Shown: piece after piece, positions 1 to 5,405 of the stretch
Position numbering within the stretch: position 1 is the first letter of the stretch
How the letters are laid out: the number at the start of each line of letters is the position of its first letter
Assembly (NCBI GenBank): GCA_013138655.1
Contig: WTCI01000233.1
Span: forward strand, 1 to 5,410
DNA length: 5,410 bases
Direction: 5' to 3'
Origin: Desulfuromonadaceae bacterium
GTDB lineage: Bacteria; Desulfobacterota; Desulfuromonadia; Desulfuromonadales; Geopsychrobacteraceae
Notes under the pieces: model-generated
Databases searched by the model: none
Seen by the model: only the letters and a program-made list of their open reading frames with translations
Told to the model about the DNA's origin: nothing
Program-made: the position numbers and the translations under genes

Positions 1-1577
1 TTCAGGGATAACTGCCCTTTGTGCTCGCCACTTTTCTCGGTGGTGAAGCGCCCCCACAGACCGGTGGGAACCTTGTGGGTGAGGTTGAGTTGCATCACGT
101 GATACAAAAAGCCGGGGTACTTACGTACCGACTGATAGACGATACTCTGCAGGGAATGGGCCAGCGACGGATCACCCGTCAGCGGTGTGAAATCGAAGAA
201 AATTGACGAGTAGCGCACCTTGTGCGGTTCAGGGTTTTCCGCCCAGTCGTCAATCCGTTTTTTCCAGTCGCTCAGCCGACCGCGCCATGCTTCGTTGCTG
301 ACCATCACATCCCCTTCGCATAAGGCGTAGCCGACAAAATCCAGCGCATGAACCAGCTTGTCGGCCAGAGGGATGAAAAACGCATCCACCTCGGCCTGCA
401 TTTCATCGGGGAAGTCTTCGAAGATGAAGCCGTTGTCCTGATCTGGTCCCAACAGCATTTCGCGGCGCCCACCGCTGCCCATAATTAAAAAGCAGTAGCG
501 AATATCCGGCGGGCTGAGCCCCGCATCGAGCATCTGTTGCCAGCAAAGGTCAAAGGTGCGCTTGAGCAGGGCATGATGGATGTATGAGAGAATCTCCATC
601 ACCTCCGGGGCGCTGCGGGTTTCTGATAGCAGGGTGTGGGCCACCCGCACCAGGGTGCGGTGGATGGCGGCCAGCCCTTCCAGAGAGTCGGTCTCCTCAA
701 TGCTGCCGATCATCAGCATCGCTTTCTGACTGCGGTAGCGCATCAGATCACTTATGGAGACAATGCCCACCAGTTCATCGTCGTCGACGACAGGCAGGTG
801 TTTGAGGTGATGTCCGATCATATAGGCCATTGCCTCGTACATGAAGGTTTCCGGGGCCATGGTCTGTGGCTCGGAGATCATCAGTTGTTCGGCTGTCAGT
901 TCCTCGGCGTTAGCCCCTTCAACGGCGACCACCTGGCTGATAATGTCCTTACAGGTGATCAGACCCAGCATTTTTTTGTTGTCACCCTCTACCACTACCG
1001 AACGGATCTGGTGCTGCGCCATCTGCTGGGCAACCTGTCGGGCCGAACTTTGTGGATGGCAGCTGATCACCGGAGTGCTCATGATTTCGGAAAGACGTTT
1101 TTTGAATGGATAGGATTCGACTCCAGTGAGGGCCTTCTGGCTGTGATCGGAGATAATGTCGGCATACATGTGGCGTACCCGCTCCAGTACCATCTGATCA
1201 AAATAGCCCTTGAAGGCCGGTACCGCCTGAGCTGTTTCGTCCAATATCTGCTGTGGGATCAGGTAACATTCCGTGGCTTTGACGGTGCGCGCGCCACCGG
1301 TGTATGTCCCGCCGGTAAAGATCGGCGTACGGCCGAAGGTGTCCCCTTCATGGCGATAGTCGATGACGATCTCTTCGCCACCCGGTGTCAACAGGGTGAT
1401 CTCTACCAGCCCCTCTTTAATGACATACAGGGAGCCGGTAAATGGATCGCTCTGATTGAAAACATGATAGTGTTGCGGAAAACTTTTTATACTGGCGGCG
1501 GCCAGGATTTTTTCAAAAATGTCGGAAGGCAAGTGGTTAAATGGCTCGGAATCACGCAGTTGCTTGATGTCGGGCAT
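1..1577 (-). CDS. cNMP-binding / CBS-pair / DUF294 nucleotidyltransferase-like protein (3' end outside window)
   Basis: Reading the minus strand from ATG at 1577 gives 525 uninterrupted codons that leave the window at base 1, so the C-terminus is missing. The start is supported by GGAGG about 6 nt upstream. Order of domains: a cyclic-nucleotide-binding-type beta-roll at about residues 15-115 (GSLYVIKEG, then HEGDTFG and a GGARTVKA stretch); CBS1 at about 165-215 (MSTPVISC start, IRSVVVVEG); CBS2 at about 236-282 (LKHLPVVDDDELVGIVSISDLMR); then a DUF294 nucleotidyltransferase-like region. The last has a GSGGRRE motif from residue 367 and a D379-Q-D381 pair matching the GS...DxD metal site of Pol-beta/GlnD-type nucleotidyltransferases, followed by the DUF294 C-terminal part from about 420. 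Family knowledge suggests a soluble signalling protein that senses nucleotides and may modify a partner protein; the actual ligand and target are unknown. It is divergent from the membrane-protein gene at 2020. In-frame continuity and the motif order make the family call firm; the enzymatic role is inferred. Confidence 0.93.
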   Translation of the reverse strand, partial: MPDIKQLRDSEPFNHLPSDIFEKILAAASIKSFPQHYHVFNQSDPFTGSLYVIKEGLVEITLLTPGGEEIVIDYRHEGDTFGRTPIFTGGTYTGGARTVKATECYLIPQQILDETAQAVPAFKGYFDQMVLERVRHMYADIISDHSQKALTGVESYPFKKRLSEIMSTPVISCHPQSSARQVAQQMAQHQIRSVVVEGDNKKMLGLITCKDIISQVVAVEGANAEELTAEQLMISEPQTMAPETFMYEAMAYMIGHHLKHLPVVDDDELVGIVSISDLMRYRSQKAMLMIGSIEETDSLEGLAAIHRTLVRVAHTLLSETRSAPEVMEILSYIHHALLKRTFDLCWQQMLDAGLSPPDIRYCFLIMGSGGRREMLLGPDQDNGFIFEDFPDEMQAEVDAFFIPLADKLVHALDFVGYALCEGDVMVSNEAWRGRLSDWKKRIDDWAENPEPHKVRYSSIFFDFTPLTGDPSLAHSLQSIVYQSVRKYPGFLYHVMQLNLTHKVPTGLWGRFTTEKSGEHKGQLSL

Positions 1578-1639
1578 TGAGACCTCCAGGCAGCGAATTA
1601 GGCGGAAGACTTGTAAGCATCCGCACAGTCTATCGTTCT

Positions 1640-1656
1640 CTTTATGAAAGATAAAG
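1640..1656. promoter_or_regulatory. Short inverted repeat upstream of the CBS/DUF294 gene
   Basis: CTTTAT and ATAAAG form a perfect 6-bp inverted repeat with the 5-bp spacer GAAAG, 63 bp upstream of the start at 1577. Its position and AT-richness fit an operator or part of a promoter for the minus-strand gene. No convincing -35/-10 or -24/-12 pair could be fixed around it, so the role is only a suggestion. Confidence 0.25.
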
Positions 1657-1686
1657 TTATTTTGTTGTTGTGTCCGGAGGGTGGGG

Positions 1687-1886
1687 GGGGTCAAGTCTTC
1701 TATTGACTTTTGCGGACGCAATTCTGTATCTTTGAGCGCATGCTCGGGCTGTTACGCATTGAATTGCCATTCTGTGGGCAGTGCAGCGGATAAATAAAGA
1801 ACCAAGTTTTTCTGTTGCGACGATTATTAAAAACTCTTTGGTGTAAACTCAATAAAAGCCAAACGTAGACTTGACCCCGTTTCTGT
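1687..1886 (+). mobile_element. Miniature, internally deleted derivative of the neighbouring RAYT element (MITE-like)
   Basis: Bases 1687-1764 match the left end of the full element at 2704-2781 without gaps; I count 11 mismatches in 78. From about 1768 the sequence matches the right end of the full element (from about 3642), with small indels, through shared blocks such as GCAGTGCAGCGGATAA, CTGTTGCG, AAAAACTCTT and AAACTCAATAAAAGCC, and on to the terminal GACCCCGTTTCT. The intervening 860 or so bases, nearly all of the transposase gene, are absent. The ends form a perfect 12-bp terminal inverted repeat (GGGGTCAAGTCT at 1687-1698, AGACTTGACCCC at 1867-1878) with partial pairing for about another 12 bp. 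A remnant reading frame begins at the equivalent of the transposase start codon (1740) and stops at 1793 after 17 codons, out of frame with the old C-terminus. It cannot encode a transposase, so any movement would depend on one supplied in trans, presumably the protein at 2757-3749. Confidence 0.88.
1703..1732 (+). promoter_or_regulatory. Possible outward promoter in the miniature element
   Basis: TTGACT (1703-1708) and TATCTT (1727-1732) are separated by 18 nt, a plausible sigma-70 pair. The same pair occurs in the full element upstream of the transposase. Here it points towards the membrane-protein gene at 2020 and could contribute to its transcription. This is motif-level evidence only. 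Confidence 0.35.
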
Positions 1887-2019
1887 TCAATTGACAACTG
1901 CCTATTTTCAGAGTAACTAGTTTGTTCAATGGCTCTTATCAGTGACCGTATGGGAAATCCAGCGGTTCATCAATCAATCTGCAGAATGAGCACGAAGAAC
2001 AGGCTCAACGGAGGAAAAA
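1887..2019. other. Leader region of the membrane-protein gene, no gene seen
   Basis: This stretch lies between the right end of the miniature element and the start codon at 2020. It has a consensus -35-like TTGACA at 1891-1896, but no good -10 at 16-18 nt (best is TAACTA at 1914). A strong ribosome binding site GGAGG sits at 2010-2014. No RNA gene or convincing hairpin is visible. Confidence 0.4.
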
Positions 2020-2655
2020 ATGACAACGGAGAAAGATATGCCCGAAGAGGTCGAACAGGAACAACCACAACAGGAGCAAGCCCCCCCCATCCCACCTTCA
2101 GCTGGGGTCGATTTCGGAAAAGCAATCAGTGGCACGACTGACATCTGGAAAAGTAATATGAACAGTCTGGTCCTGATCAGCTTGGTATTTCTGTTGGTCT
2201 GCTGGATCCCTATCGCCAATTTTGTCTTTTTTGCCGGGTACTTGCGGGCTCTGCTGAAAACCGTACGTGGGGAAAAAGCAGAGATCGCCGATATTTTCAA
2301 AGCATGGGACTGCTTTGCCCAGATATTCATCTATGCCGTCATCGCCATCGTCCTTGGCTTTATCCTTGGGCTGATTCCTCTCCTCGGCAGTCTGCTCACC
2401 CTGGCCCTGTCCGTAGTGGTCATGCCTGGCTTATTCATGGTTGTCGACCAGGGGATGAATGCTTTTGACGCCTATAAATGGAGCTTTGGTGCGCTGAAAG
2501 CCGACCTCGGCAACTGGATTCTGGTGGTGATTGTCGGCGGACTGATCGCCTCTGTCGGTGCCATTGCCTTTGTTATCGGGCTGATCTTCACCCTCCCCTT
2601 CGGCTATCTGCTGATGGTTCAGCAGTACGAAAAACAGAAAAACCTGACGTTTTAA
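2020..2655 (+). CDS. Small integral membrane protein of unknown function
   Basis: This gene encodes 211 residues from ATG at 2020, chosen because GGAGG (2010-2014) sits 5 nt upstream. The first 27 residues are hydrophilic, rich in Glu, Gln and Pro, and should lie in the cytoplasm. The rest is strongly hydrophobic, with likely membrane segments at about 48-73, 100-118, 120-141, 166-186 and 188-201, separated by short charged loops (for example RALLKTVRGEKAEIADIFKAWD, given here only as the roughly 76-97 loop). The layout of paired hydrophobic hairpins with a short amphipathic GMNAFDAYKWSFGALK-like segment near 145-160 resembles the loose group of bacterial DUF975/DUF4013-type membrane proteins, but no signature residue lets me assign one. 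There is no catalytic motif. The gene stands alone, is followed directly by a hairpin terminator, and is bracketed by same-orientation copies of a mobile element. A C8 tract at 2081-2088 encodes Pro-Pro near the N-terminus. Confidence 0.87.
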   Translation: MTTEKDMPEEVEQEQPQQEQAPPIPPSAGVDFGKAISGTTDIWKSNMNSLVLISLVFLLVCWIPIANFVFFAGYLRALLKTVRGEKAEIADIFKAWDCFAQIFIYAVIAIVLGFILGLIPLLGSLLTLALSVVVMPGLFMVVDQGMNAFDAYKWSFGALKADLGNWILVVIVGGLIASVGAIAFVIGLIFTLPFGYLLMVQQYEKQKNLTF

Positions 2656-2673
2656 TCCACTGTTCCGCGACCC

Positions 2674-2699
2674 GAAGGCGGCCTTGGCCGCCTTTCCTT
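2674..2699 (+). terminator. Hairpin terminator after the membrane-protein gene
   Basis: AAGGCGGCC and GGCCGCCTT (2675-2694) form a near-perfect GC-rich palindrome with at most a few loop bases, followed by the weak T tract TTTCCTT. It starts about 20 nt after the TAA at 2653-2655. The position and stem strength fit an intrinsic terminator; the tail is short. The mobile element begins about 5-10 bp downstream. Confidence 0.7.
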
Positions 2700-2719
2700 G
2701 GGAGGGGTCAAGTCTTCTA

Positions 2720-2749
2720 TTGACTTTTGTGGGCGCAATTCTGTATCTT
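2720..2749 (+). promoter_or_regulatory. Predicted transposase promoter, possibly giving a leaderless mRNA
   Basis: TTGACT (2720-2725) and TATCTT (2744-2749) are spaced by 18 nt. Transcription would begin at about 2756, essentially at the ATG at 2757. No proper Shine-Dalgarno sequence precedes that ATG (only GAG at 2751-2753). Both boxes are conserved in the miniature copy at 1703-1732. Confidence 0.45.
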
Positions 2750-2756
2750 TGAGTCC

Positions 2757-3749
2757 ATGTCCAGACCATTACGCATAGAATATCCGGGAGCCTGGTATCA
2801 TGTAATGAACCGTGGCAGGAGAAAAGAAGATATTTTCCTGACATCCGATGATCGCAGAACCTTTCTCGGGGTATTAAAAGAAACTGCAGAGATATTCAAT
2901 CTGAACATCTCTGCTTATTGTTTGATGTCCAATCATTACCATCTCTTGCTGAACACTCCCGACGGAAATCTCTCTCGGTGTATGCGACATATCAACGGGG
3001 TTTACACGCAGCGTTTCAATCGTAGACACGACACTGATGGTTCGTTATTTCGAGGGAGATACAAAGCGGTGCTCATTGAAGAGGATCGCCATTTGTTGGA
3101 AGTGCTGCGCTATATTCACCGCAATCCAATATGTGCAGGGATTGTCAAAAAGCTGGAAGAATTTACCTGGAGCAGTCACCATGCATATACATCAAGAGCG
3201 AAAAAGTGGGATTGGCTCCACAAAGACGCTCTTTTATCGTTATTTGCAGAGAAGAAAAAACTGCAGGAACAGGCATATGTAGATTTCGTCCTGCAGGACG
3301 ACTCTGTGCAAGTCACACAATTCTATGAAAAGAAAAACTTACCTTCGTTTTTCGGCAGTGAAAAGTTCAAAGACCGGGTCAAGGAAAAGTTTTCGCATTT
3401 ACGGCAGCAAAAAGAGATACGGCAGCAAAAAGAGATACCCCGCTCACGAGAATTTGCCGTCACTATTCCTGAAATCATCGAAACGGTATGTCGACACCAT
3501 GAAATTTCCCCTGAACAGCTTTTGCAATCAAAACGGGGAAGAGAAAACCGGACCCGGGATGTCGCCATATATCTTGCCCGGCAATGCAGCGCGGCGACTC
3601 TCCTGGAAATAGGGGGTTATTTCCGACTCAAGAATTACAGCTCTGTGAGCAGTGCAGTGCAGCGGATAAGAACGAAAAAGAACAAAGATCCTCTGTTGCG
3701 GCAATTAATAAAAACTCTTGAGAATAAACTCAATAAAAGCCAAGCGTAG
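2757..3749 (+). CDS. REP-associated tyrosine (Y1/HUH) transposase with DnaA-domain-IV-like C-terminus
   Basis: This gene encodes 330 residues. I chose ATG at 2757 because the protein then begins MSRPLRIEYPGAWYHVMNRG, the usual start of this family; an in-frame TTG at 2727 would add ten residues that lie over the promoter. The Y1 domain covers about residues 1-150. It shows the HUH metal motif H60-Y61-H62 in SNHYHLLL and the typical SLFRGRYKA segment. The catalytic tyrosine is probably Y119 in RYIHRNPICAGIV. Such enzymes cut and rejoin single-stranded DNA at hairpin-bearing ends through a phosphotyrosine link. The common RAYT is shorter than this protein. Here a charged linker (about 185-235) leads to a helical region, about 238-315, that resembles DnaA domain IV: RDVAIYLARQ, then LLEIGGYF, then NYSSVSSAVQRI in the place of the DnaA helix-turn-helix signature. 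It probably adds sequence-specific duplex binding. All key Y1 residues are present, so the enzyme may be active. It likely acts on its own element and on the miniature copy. Confidence 0.92.
   Translation: MSRPLRIEYPGAWYHVMNRGRRKEDIFLTSDDRRTFLGVLKETAEIFNLNISAYCLMSNHYHLLLNTPDGNLSRCMRHINGVYTQRFNRRHDTDGSLFRGRYKAVLIEEDRHLLEVLRYIHRNPICAGIVKKLEEFTWSSHHAYTSRAKKWDWLHKDALLSLFAEKKKLQEQAYVDFVLQDDSVQVTQFYEKKNLPSFFGSEKFKDRVKEKFSHLRQQKEIRQQKEIPRSREFAVTIPEIIETVCRHHEISPEQLLQSKRGRENRTRDVAIYLARQCSAATLLEIGGYFRLKNYSSVSSAVQRIRTKKNKDPLLRQLIKTLENKLNKSQA
3401..3438 (+). repeat. 18-bp tandem duplication inside the transposase linker
   Basis: The unit ACGGCAGCAAAAAGAGAT occurs twice in perfect tandem (3401-3418 and 3419-3436), and two more bases of a third copy follow. 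It keeps frame and encodes RQQKEI twice, in the charged linker between the Y1 and DnaA-like domains. A recent slippage or duplication event is the simplest explanation. Confidence 0.9.
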
Positions 3750-3788
3750 ACCCGACCCCGTTTTTCGACCCCGTTTTTGACCCCGTTT
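3748..3788 (+). repeat. Right terminus of the element with tandem 13-bp end motifs
   Basis: AGACCCGACCCC (3748-3759) is the inverted partner of the left end. It is followed by the 13-bp unit CGACCCCGTTTTT at 3753-3765, an identical copy at 3766-3778, and a partial copy GACCCCGTTT at 3779-3788. The miniature element has only one such terminal motif. Multiplication of the end could reflect repeated imprecise transposition or slippage. Confidence 0.8.
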
Positions 3789-3826
3789 CTCTTCTGCGTC
3801 GGGATGGTTGTTATATCAGATAGGGT

Positions 3827-3858
3827 CCAAAACACCGACCAGAATTGGGGTCAGTCGG
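3827..3858 (-). terminator. Possible terminator of the beta-barrel gene
   Basis: On the minus strand, CCGAC (3858-3854) pairs with GTCGG (3839-3835), extended by two G-T wobble pairs to a 7-bp stem with a 10-base loop. The short T-rich run TGTTTTGG follows. It lies 8 bases after the barrel gene's stop codon. The stem is modest and the tail is broken, so this is a tentative call. Confidence 0.35.
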
Positions 3859-3866
3859 GAAACCGG

Positions 3867-5183
3867 TTAAAAATAGTAGCGGACCCGCAACTCCAGCTTG
3901 CTTTCGTTGAGTTTTTCACCGTGCTCGGTGAACCTTCCGCCATCGATTCGTGAATAGCGCAGCCGTAGTTCCCAGTCGGTGAATCCGGTATAGACGGCTT
4001 CGGGGCTCAGGGAATAACTTTCATCCTCAAGGTTGAGGATTGCGGTTAGGCCGGGGGTTAAATAGAGCAGGTCGAACGGTTCCTTCTGGGTAATTCTGGC
4101 ATAGAGATAGTTCCGCCCGATCTGGGGTCTTGCATAGCCGCTTTTGCTGATGGTGGAAGCTTGTCTGAACCGACTGTCATCGCCGCTGTTGGTATATTGC
4201 CTGTTGGCATCGCTGACCAGTTGATAAAACCGATCCATCTCGGTTTCGGAGTAGCCGGCATCGTTGTGGTAGAACTCAAGGATGCCGGTGATGTCGTTTT
4301 CCGTCAAATATCGCAGGCCCAGCAGATAACTGGTGACCGATCTCTCGTGACTTTCCAGGATTCCAGAGCTGTTAAGAACTTTTACTCTCTGCTCAGGTAT
4401 ATAGGTCAGCTCGCCGTGAATTTCAAAATTGCTGGCCAGGTTTGTTGAAAAATCGATCCCGTACCTGGTTGAACGACTGTCTCCGGTAAAAAAGATAAAG
4501 TCAATATCGGTATCCCGGTAGAGAAGATAGAGTTTAGCCGCAAGATTGATATGATCCCGCTCACCAAAATCATCGTTGACATCTTCCCAGACCGGAAGGA
4601 TCACCCCGGTGAGTGCCAGTGTCTGAAGTGTTCCGGAAAAACTCTTGATCAGGTCGACTCCGGCACCGATATAACCTTCAAGAGCATCTTCCGGGTTGTT
4701 GGGGTCTTTCGGGCGGTTGATAAAGCCGACCGGGTTCCAAGCATAGCCTTTACCCCACTTGAACGTTTTTTTACCCAATTCGAAGGTGACTGAAGGAGAA
4801 GGCTTGATACTGGCATAGGCAGAGAAAACATCCAGATTACCCTCGGAATCAACCTGGTCTTTCCGGGCAGAAGTCTGTAACAACCAGTTGAAGTCCAGTA
4901 TGCCCTTATTGTAGTTTCCATCCAATTGAACTGTTGCCGTCACACGATCCAGATCGGCACGCGGGTTATCATAGAACCCAAGCAGCCCAAAAGCTCCACC
5001 CTGGTCAATCCGGTTATGATCCCACTTCAGTTCGGCATGACCACCCCATGCAAAGCTCTTTTTTTCAAATTCATCCAGGTCGAAGCTGTAGTCCTCGGCC
5101 AGGCATGAAAATGGCGTAAATAACCCTGTGCCCAAAAGGAGGTATAGGCAAGCCGAAACAATTATCCTGTTTATCAAAAACAT
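3867..5183 (-). CDS. Outer-membrane beta-barrel (porin-like) protein
   Basis: This gene encodes 438 residues from ATG at 5183 to TAA at 3869-3867. The N-terminus is a Sec signal peptide: a short basic start (R6), a hydrophobic core at about 7-22, and a likely signal peptidase I site after C27-L28-A29. C27 is not in a proper lipobox, so a lipoprotein is unlikely. The mature chain is rich in alternating polar/hydrophobic aromatic segments typical of membrane beta-strands (for example HAELKWDH, YLLYRDTDIDFIFF, WELRLRYSRI). It ends in LELRVRYYF, whose final Phe fits the recognition signal for the BAM outer-membrane assembly machinery. A conserved-looking stretch at 137-161 (GKKTFKWGKGYAWNP followed by a DP) resembles the WG...NP...DP motif in DUF1302-like and alginate-export-like barrels, but I cannot assign a family or substrate. 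The Shine-Dalgarno is weak (GGGTGA about 7 nt upstream). No partner gene is visible in the window; an operon to the right would be separated by the structured region at 5229-5405. Confidence 0.9.
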   Translation of the reverse strand: MFLINRIIVSACLYLLLGTGLFTPFSCLAEDYSFDLDEFEKKSFAWGGHAELKWDHNRIDQGGAFGLLGFYDNPRADLDRVTATVQLDGNYNKGILDFNWLLQTSARKDQVDSEGNLDVFSAYASIKPSPSVTFELGKKTFKWGKGYAWNPVGFINRPKDPNNPEDALEGYIGAGVDLIKSFSGTLQTLALTGVILPVWEDVNDDFGERDHINLAAKLYLLYRDTDIDFIFFTGDSRSTRYGIDFSTNLASNFEIHGELTYIPEQRVKVLNSSGILESHERSVTSYLLGLRYLTENDITGILEFYHNDAGYSETEMDRFYQLVSDANRQYTNSGDDSRFRQASTISKSGYARPQIGRNYLYARITQKEPFDLLYLTPGLTAILNLEDESYSLSPEAVYTGFTDWELRLRYSRIDGGRFTEHGEKLNESKLELRVRYYF

Positions 5184-5228
5184 CCGATTTTCACCCGTCT
5201 CTGAATCTTTGGTATGAATTGACTACCT

Positions 5229-5261
5229 CGTGCCCATCCGGAAACTCCGGATGGGTGCACG
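5229..5261. other. Strong hairpin upstream of the beta-barrel gene
   Basis: CCCATCCGG (5233-5241) and CCGGATGGG (5247-5255) form a perfect 9-bp stem around the 5-base loop AAACT. CGTGC and GCACG outside it can extend the stem with small bulges. On the plus strand a TTTT follows at 5267-5270; on the minus strand no T tract follows. It lies 46 bp upstream of the barrel start, so it could be a leader structure of that mRNA, or a terminator for something read on the plus strand. No plus-strand gene ends nearby. Confidence 0.7.
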
Positions 5262-5298
5262 GCAAGTTTTCATAACGGAAAACGTAACTGTTCAGCAA

Positions 5299-5405
5299 GA
5301 TGTGCTGGTGATGCCCATGGAAAGGGTGTCTGTCGCCCGGATGGCGACAGTCAAGCCCCAGGGATGGGTTCATGCGGCCCTTGGAATGGGCGGCACCAGC
5401 ACATC
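5299..5405. repeat. Roughly 107-bp structured inverted repeat with nested hairpin
   Basis: The outer arms GATGTGCTGGTG (5299-5310) and CACCAGCACATC (5394-5405) are perfect 12-bp complements. After a 2x2 internal loop, GCCCAT (5313-5318) pairs with ATGGGC (5386-5391), and after another small loop AAGGG (5322-5326) pairs with CCCTT (5378-5382). Inside is a separate perfect 8-bp hairpin, CTGTCGCC (5330-5337) with GGCGACAG (5343-5350), loop CGGAT. The arrangement is a long stem closing on one firm hairpin plus a 27-base C/G-rich stretch that could form a weak second one. No open reading frame here has a recognisable product. It could be a structured RNA or a short palindromic intergenic element; either strand could be the functional one. 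Confidence 0.7.

Larger units (their letters stand above)
2704..3788 (+). mobile_element. Full-length RAYT-type (IS200/Y1 transposase) element
   Basis: The element is delimited by comparison with the miniature copy at 1687-1886: homology begins at GGGGTCAAGTCT (2704-2715) and ends after GACCCCGTTTCT near 3790. The right terminus AGACCCGACCCC (3748-3759) is an imperfect inverted copy of the left end, with two changes relative to the miniature copy. A subterminal hairpin is possible at the left end (AAGTC 2710-2714 with GACTT 2722-2726), the kind of structure that HUH transposases recognise in single-stranded DNA. The single gene inside is the tyrosine transposase, whose TAG stop lies in a GTAG at the right end; GTAG is the tetranucleotide signature of many REP sequences. 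No target-site duplication is evident, as expected for this class. The exact right edge is uncertain because terminal motifs are repeated there. Confidence 0.8.

Noticed and set aside
636..1580. Plus-strand open frame of 314 codons opposite the CBS/DUF294 gene
   Set aside because: It is antisense to a continuous minus-strand frame with clear cNMP, CBS and nucleotidyltransferase motifs; its own translation has no recognisable features and no ribosome binding site.
1700..1897. Minus-strand 65-codon frame across the miniature element
   Set aside because: It consists of the reverse of element ends; a similar reverse frame occurs at the right end of the full element (3635-3835), so it follows the repeat and not selection for a protein.
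1891..1919. TTGACA with TAACTA as a promoter for the membrane-protein gene
   Set aside because: The -35 is perfect but the -10 matches the consensus at only the first two positions; not strong enough to list as a promoter.
2727..2756. TTG start extending the transposase by ten residues
   Set aside because: It lies within the predicted promoter, lacks a ribosome binding site, and the family-typical N-terminus begins at the ATG at 2757.
2431..2844. Minus-strand 137-codon frame
   Set aside because: It runs antisense through the membrane-protein gene, its terminator and the element's left end, so it cannot be a conserved gene unit.
5191..5373. Minus-strand 60-codon frame upstream of the barrel gene
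   Set aside because: It is rich in His and Pro, created by the hairpin-forming sequence, without a ribosome binding site or recognisable domain.
5299..5405. Integron attC site or CRISPR repeat
   Set aside because: The ends lack the GTTRRRY/RYYYAAC boxes of attC, and there is no regular repeat-spacer pattern anywhere in the window.
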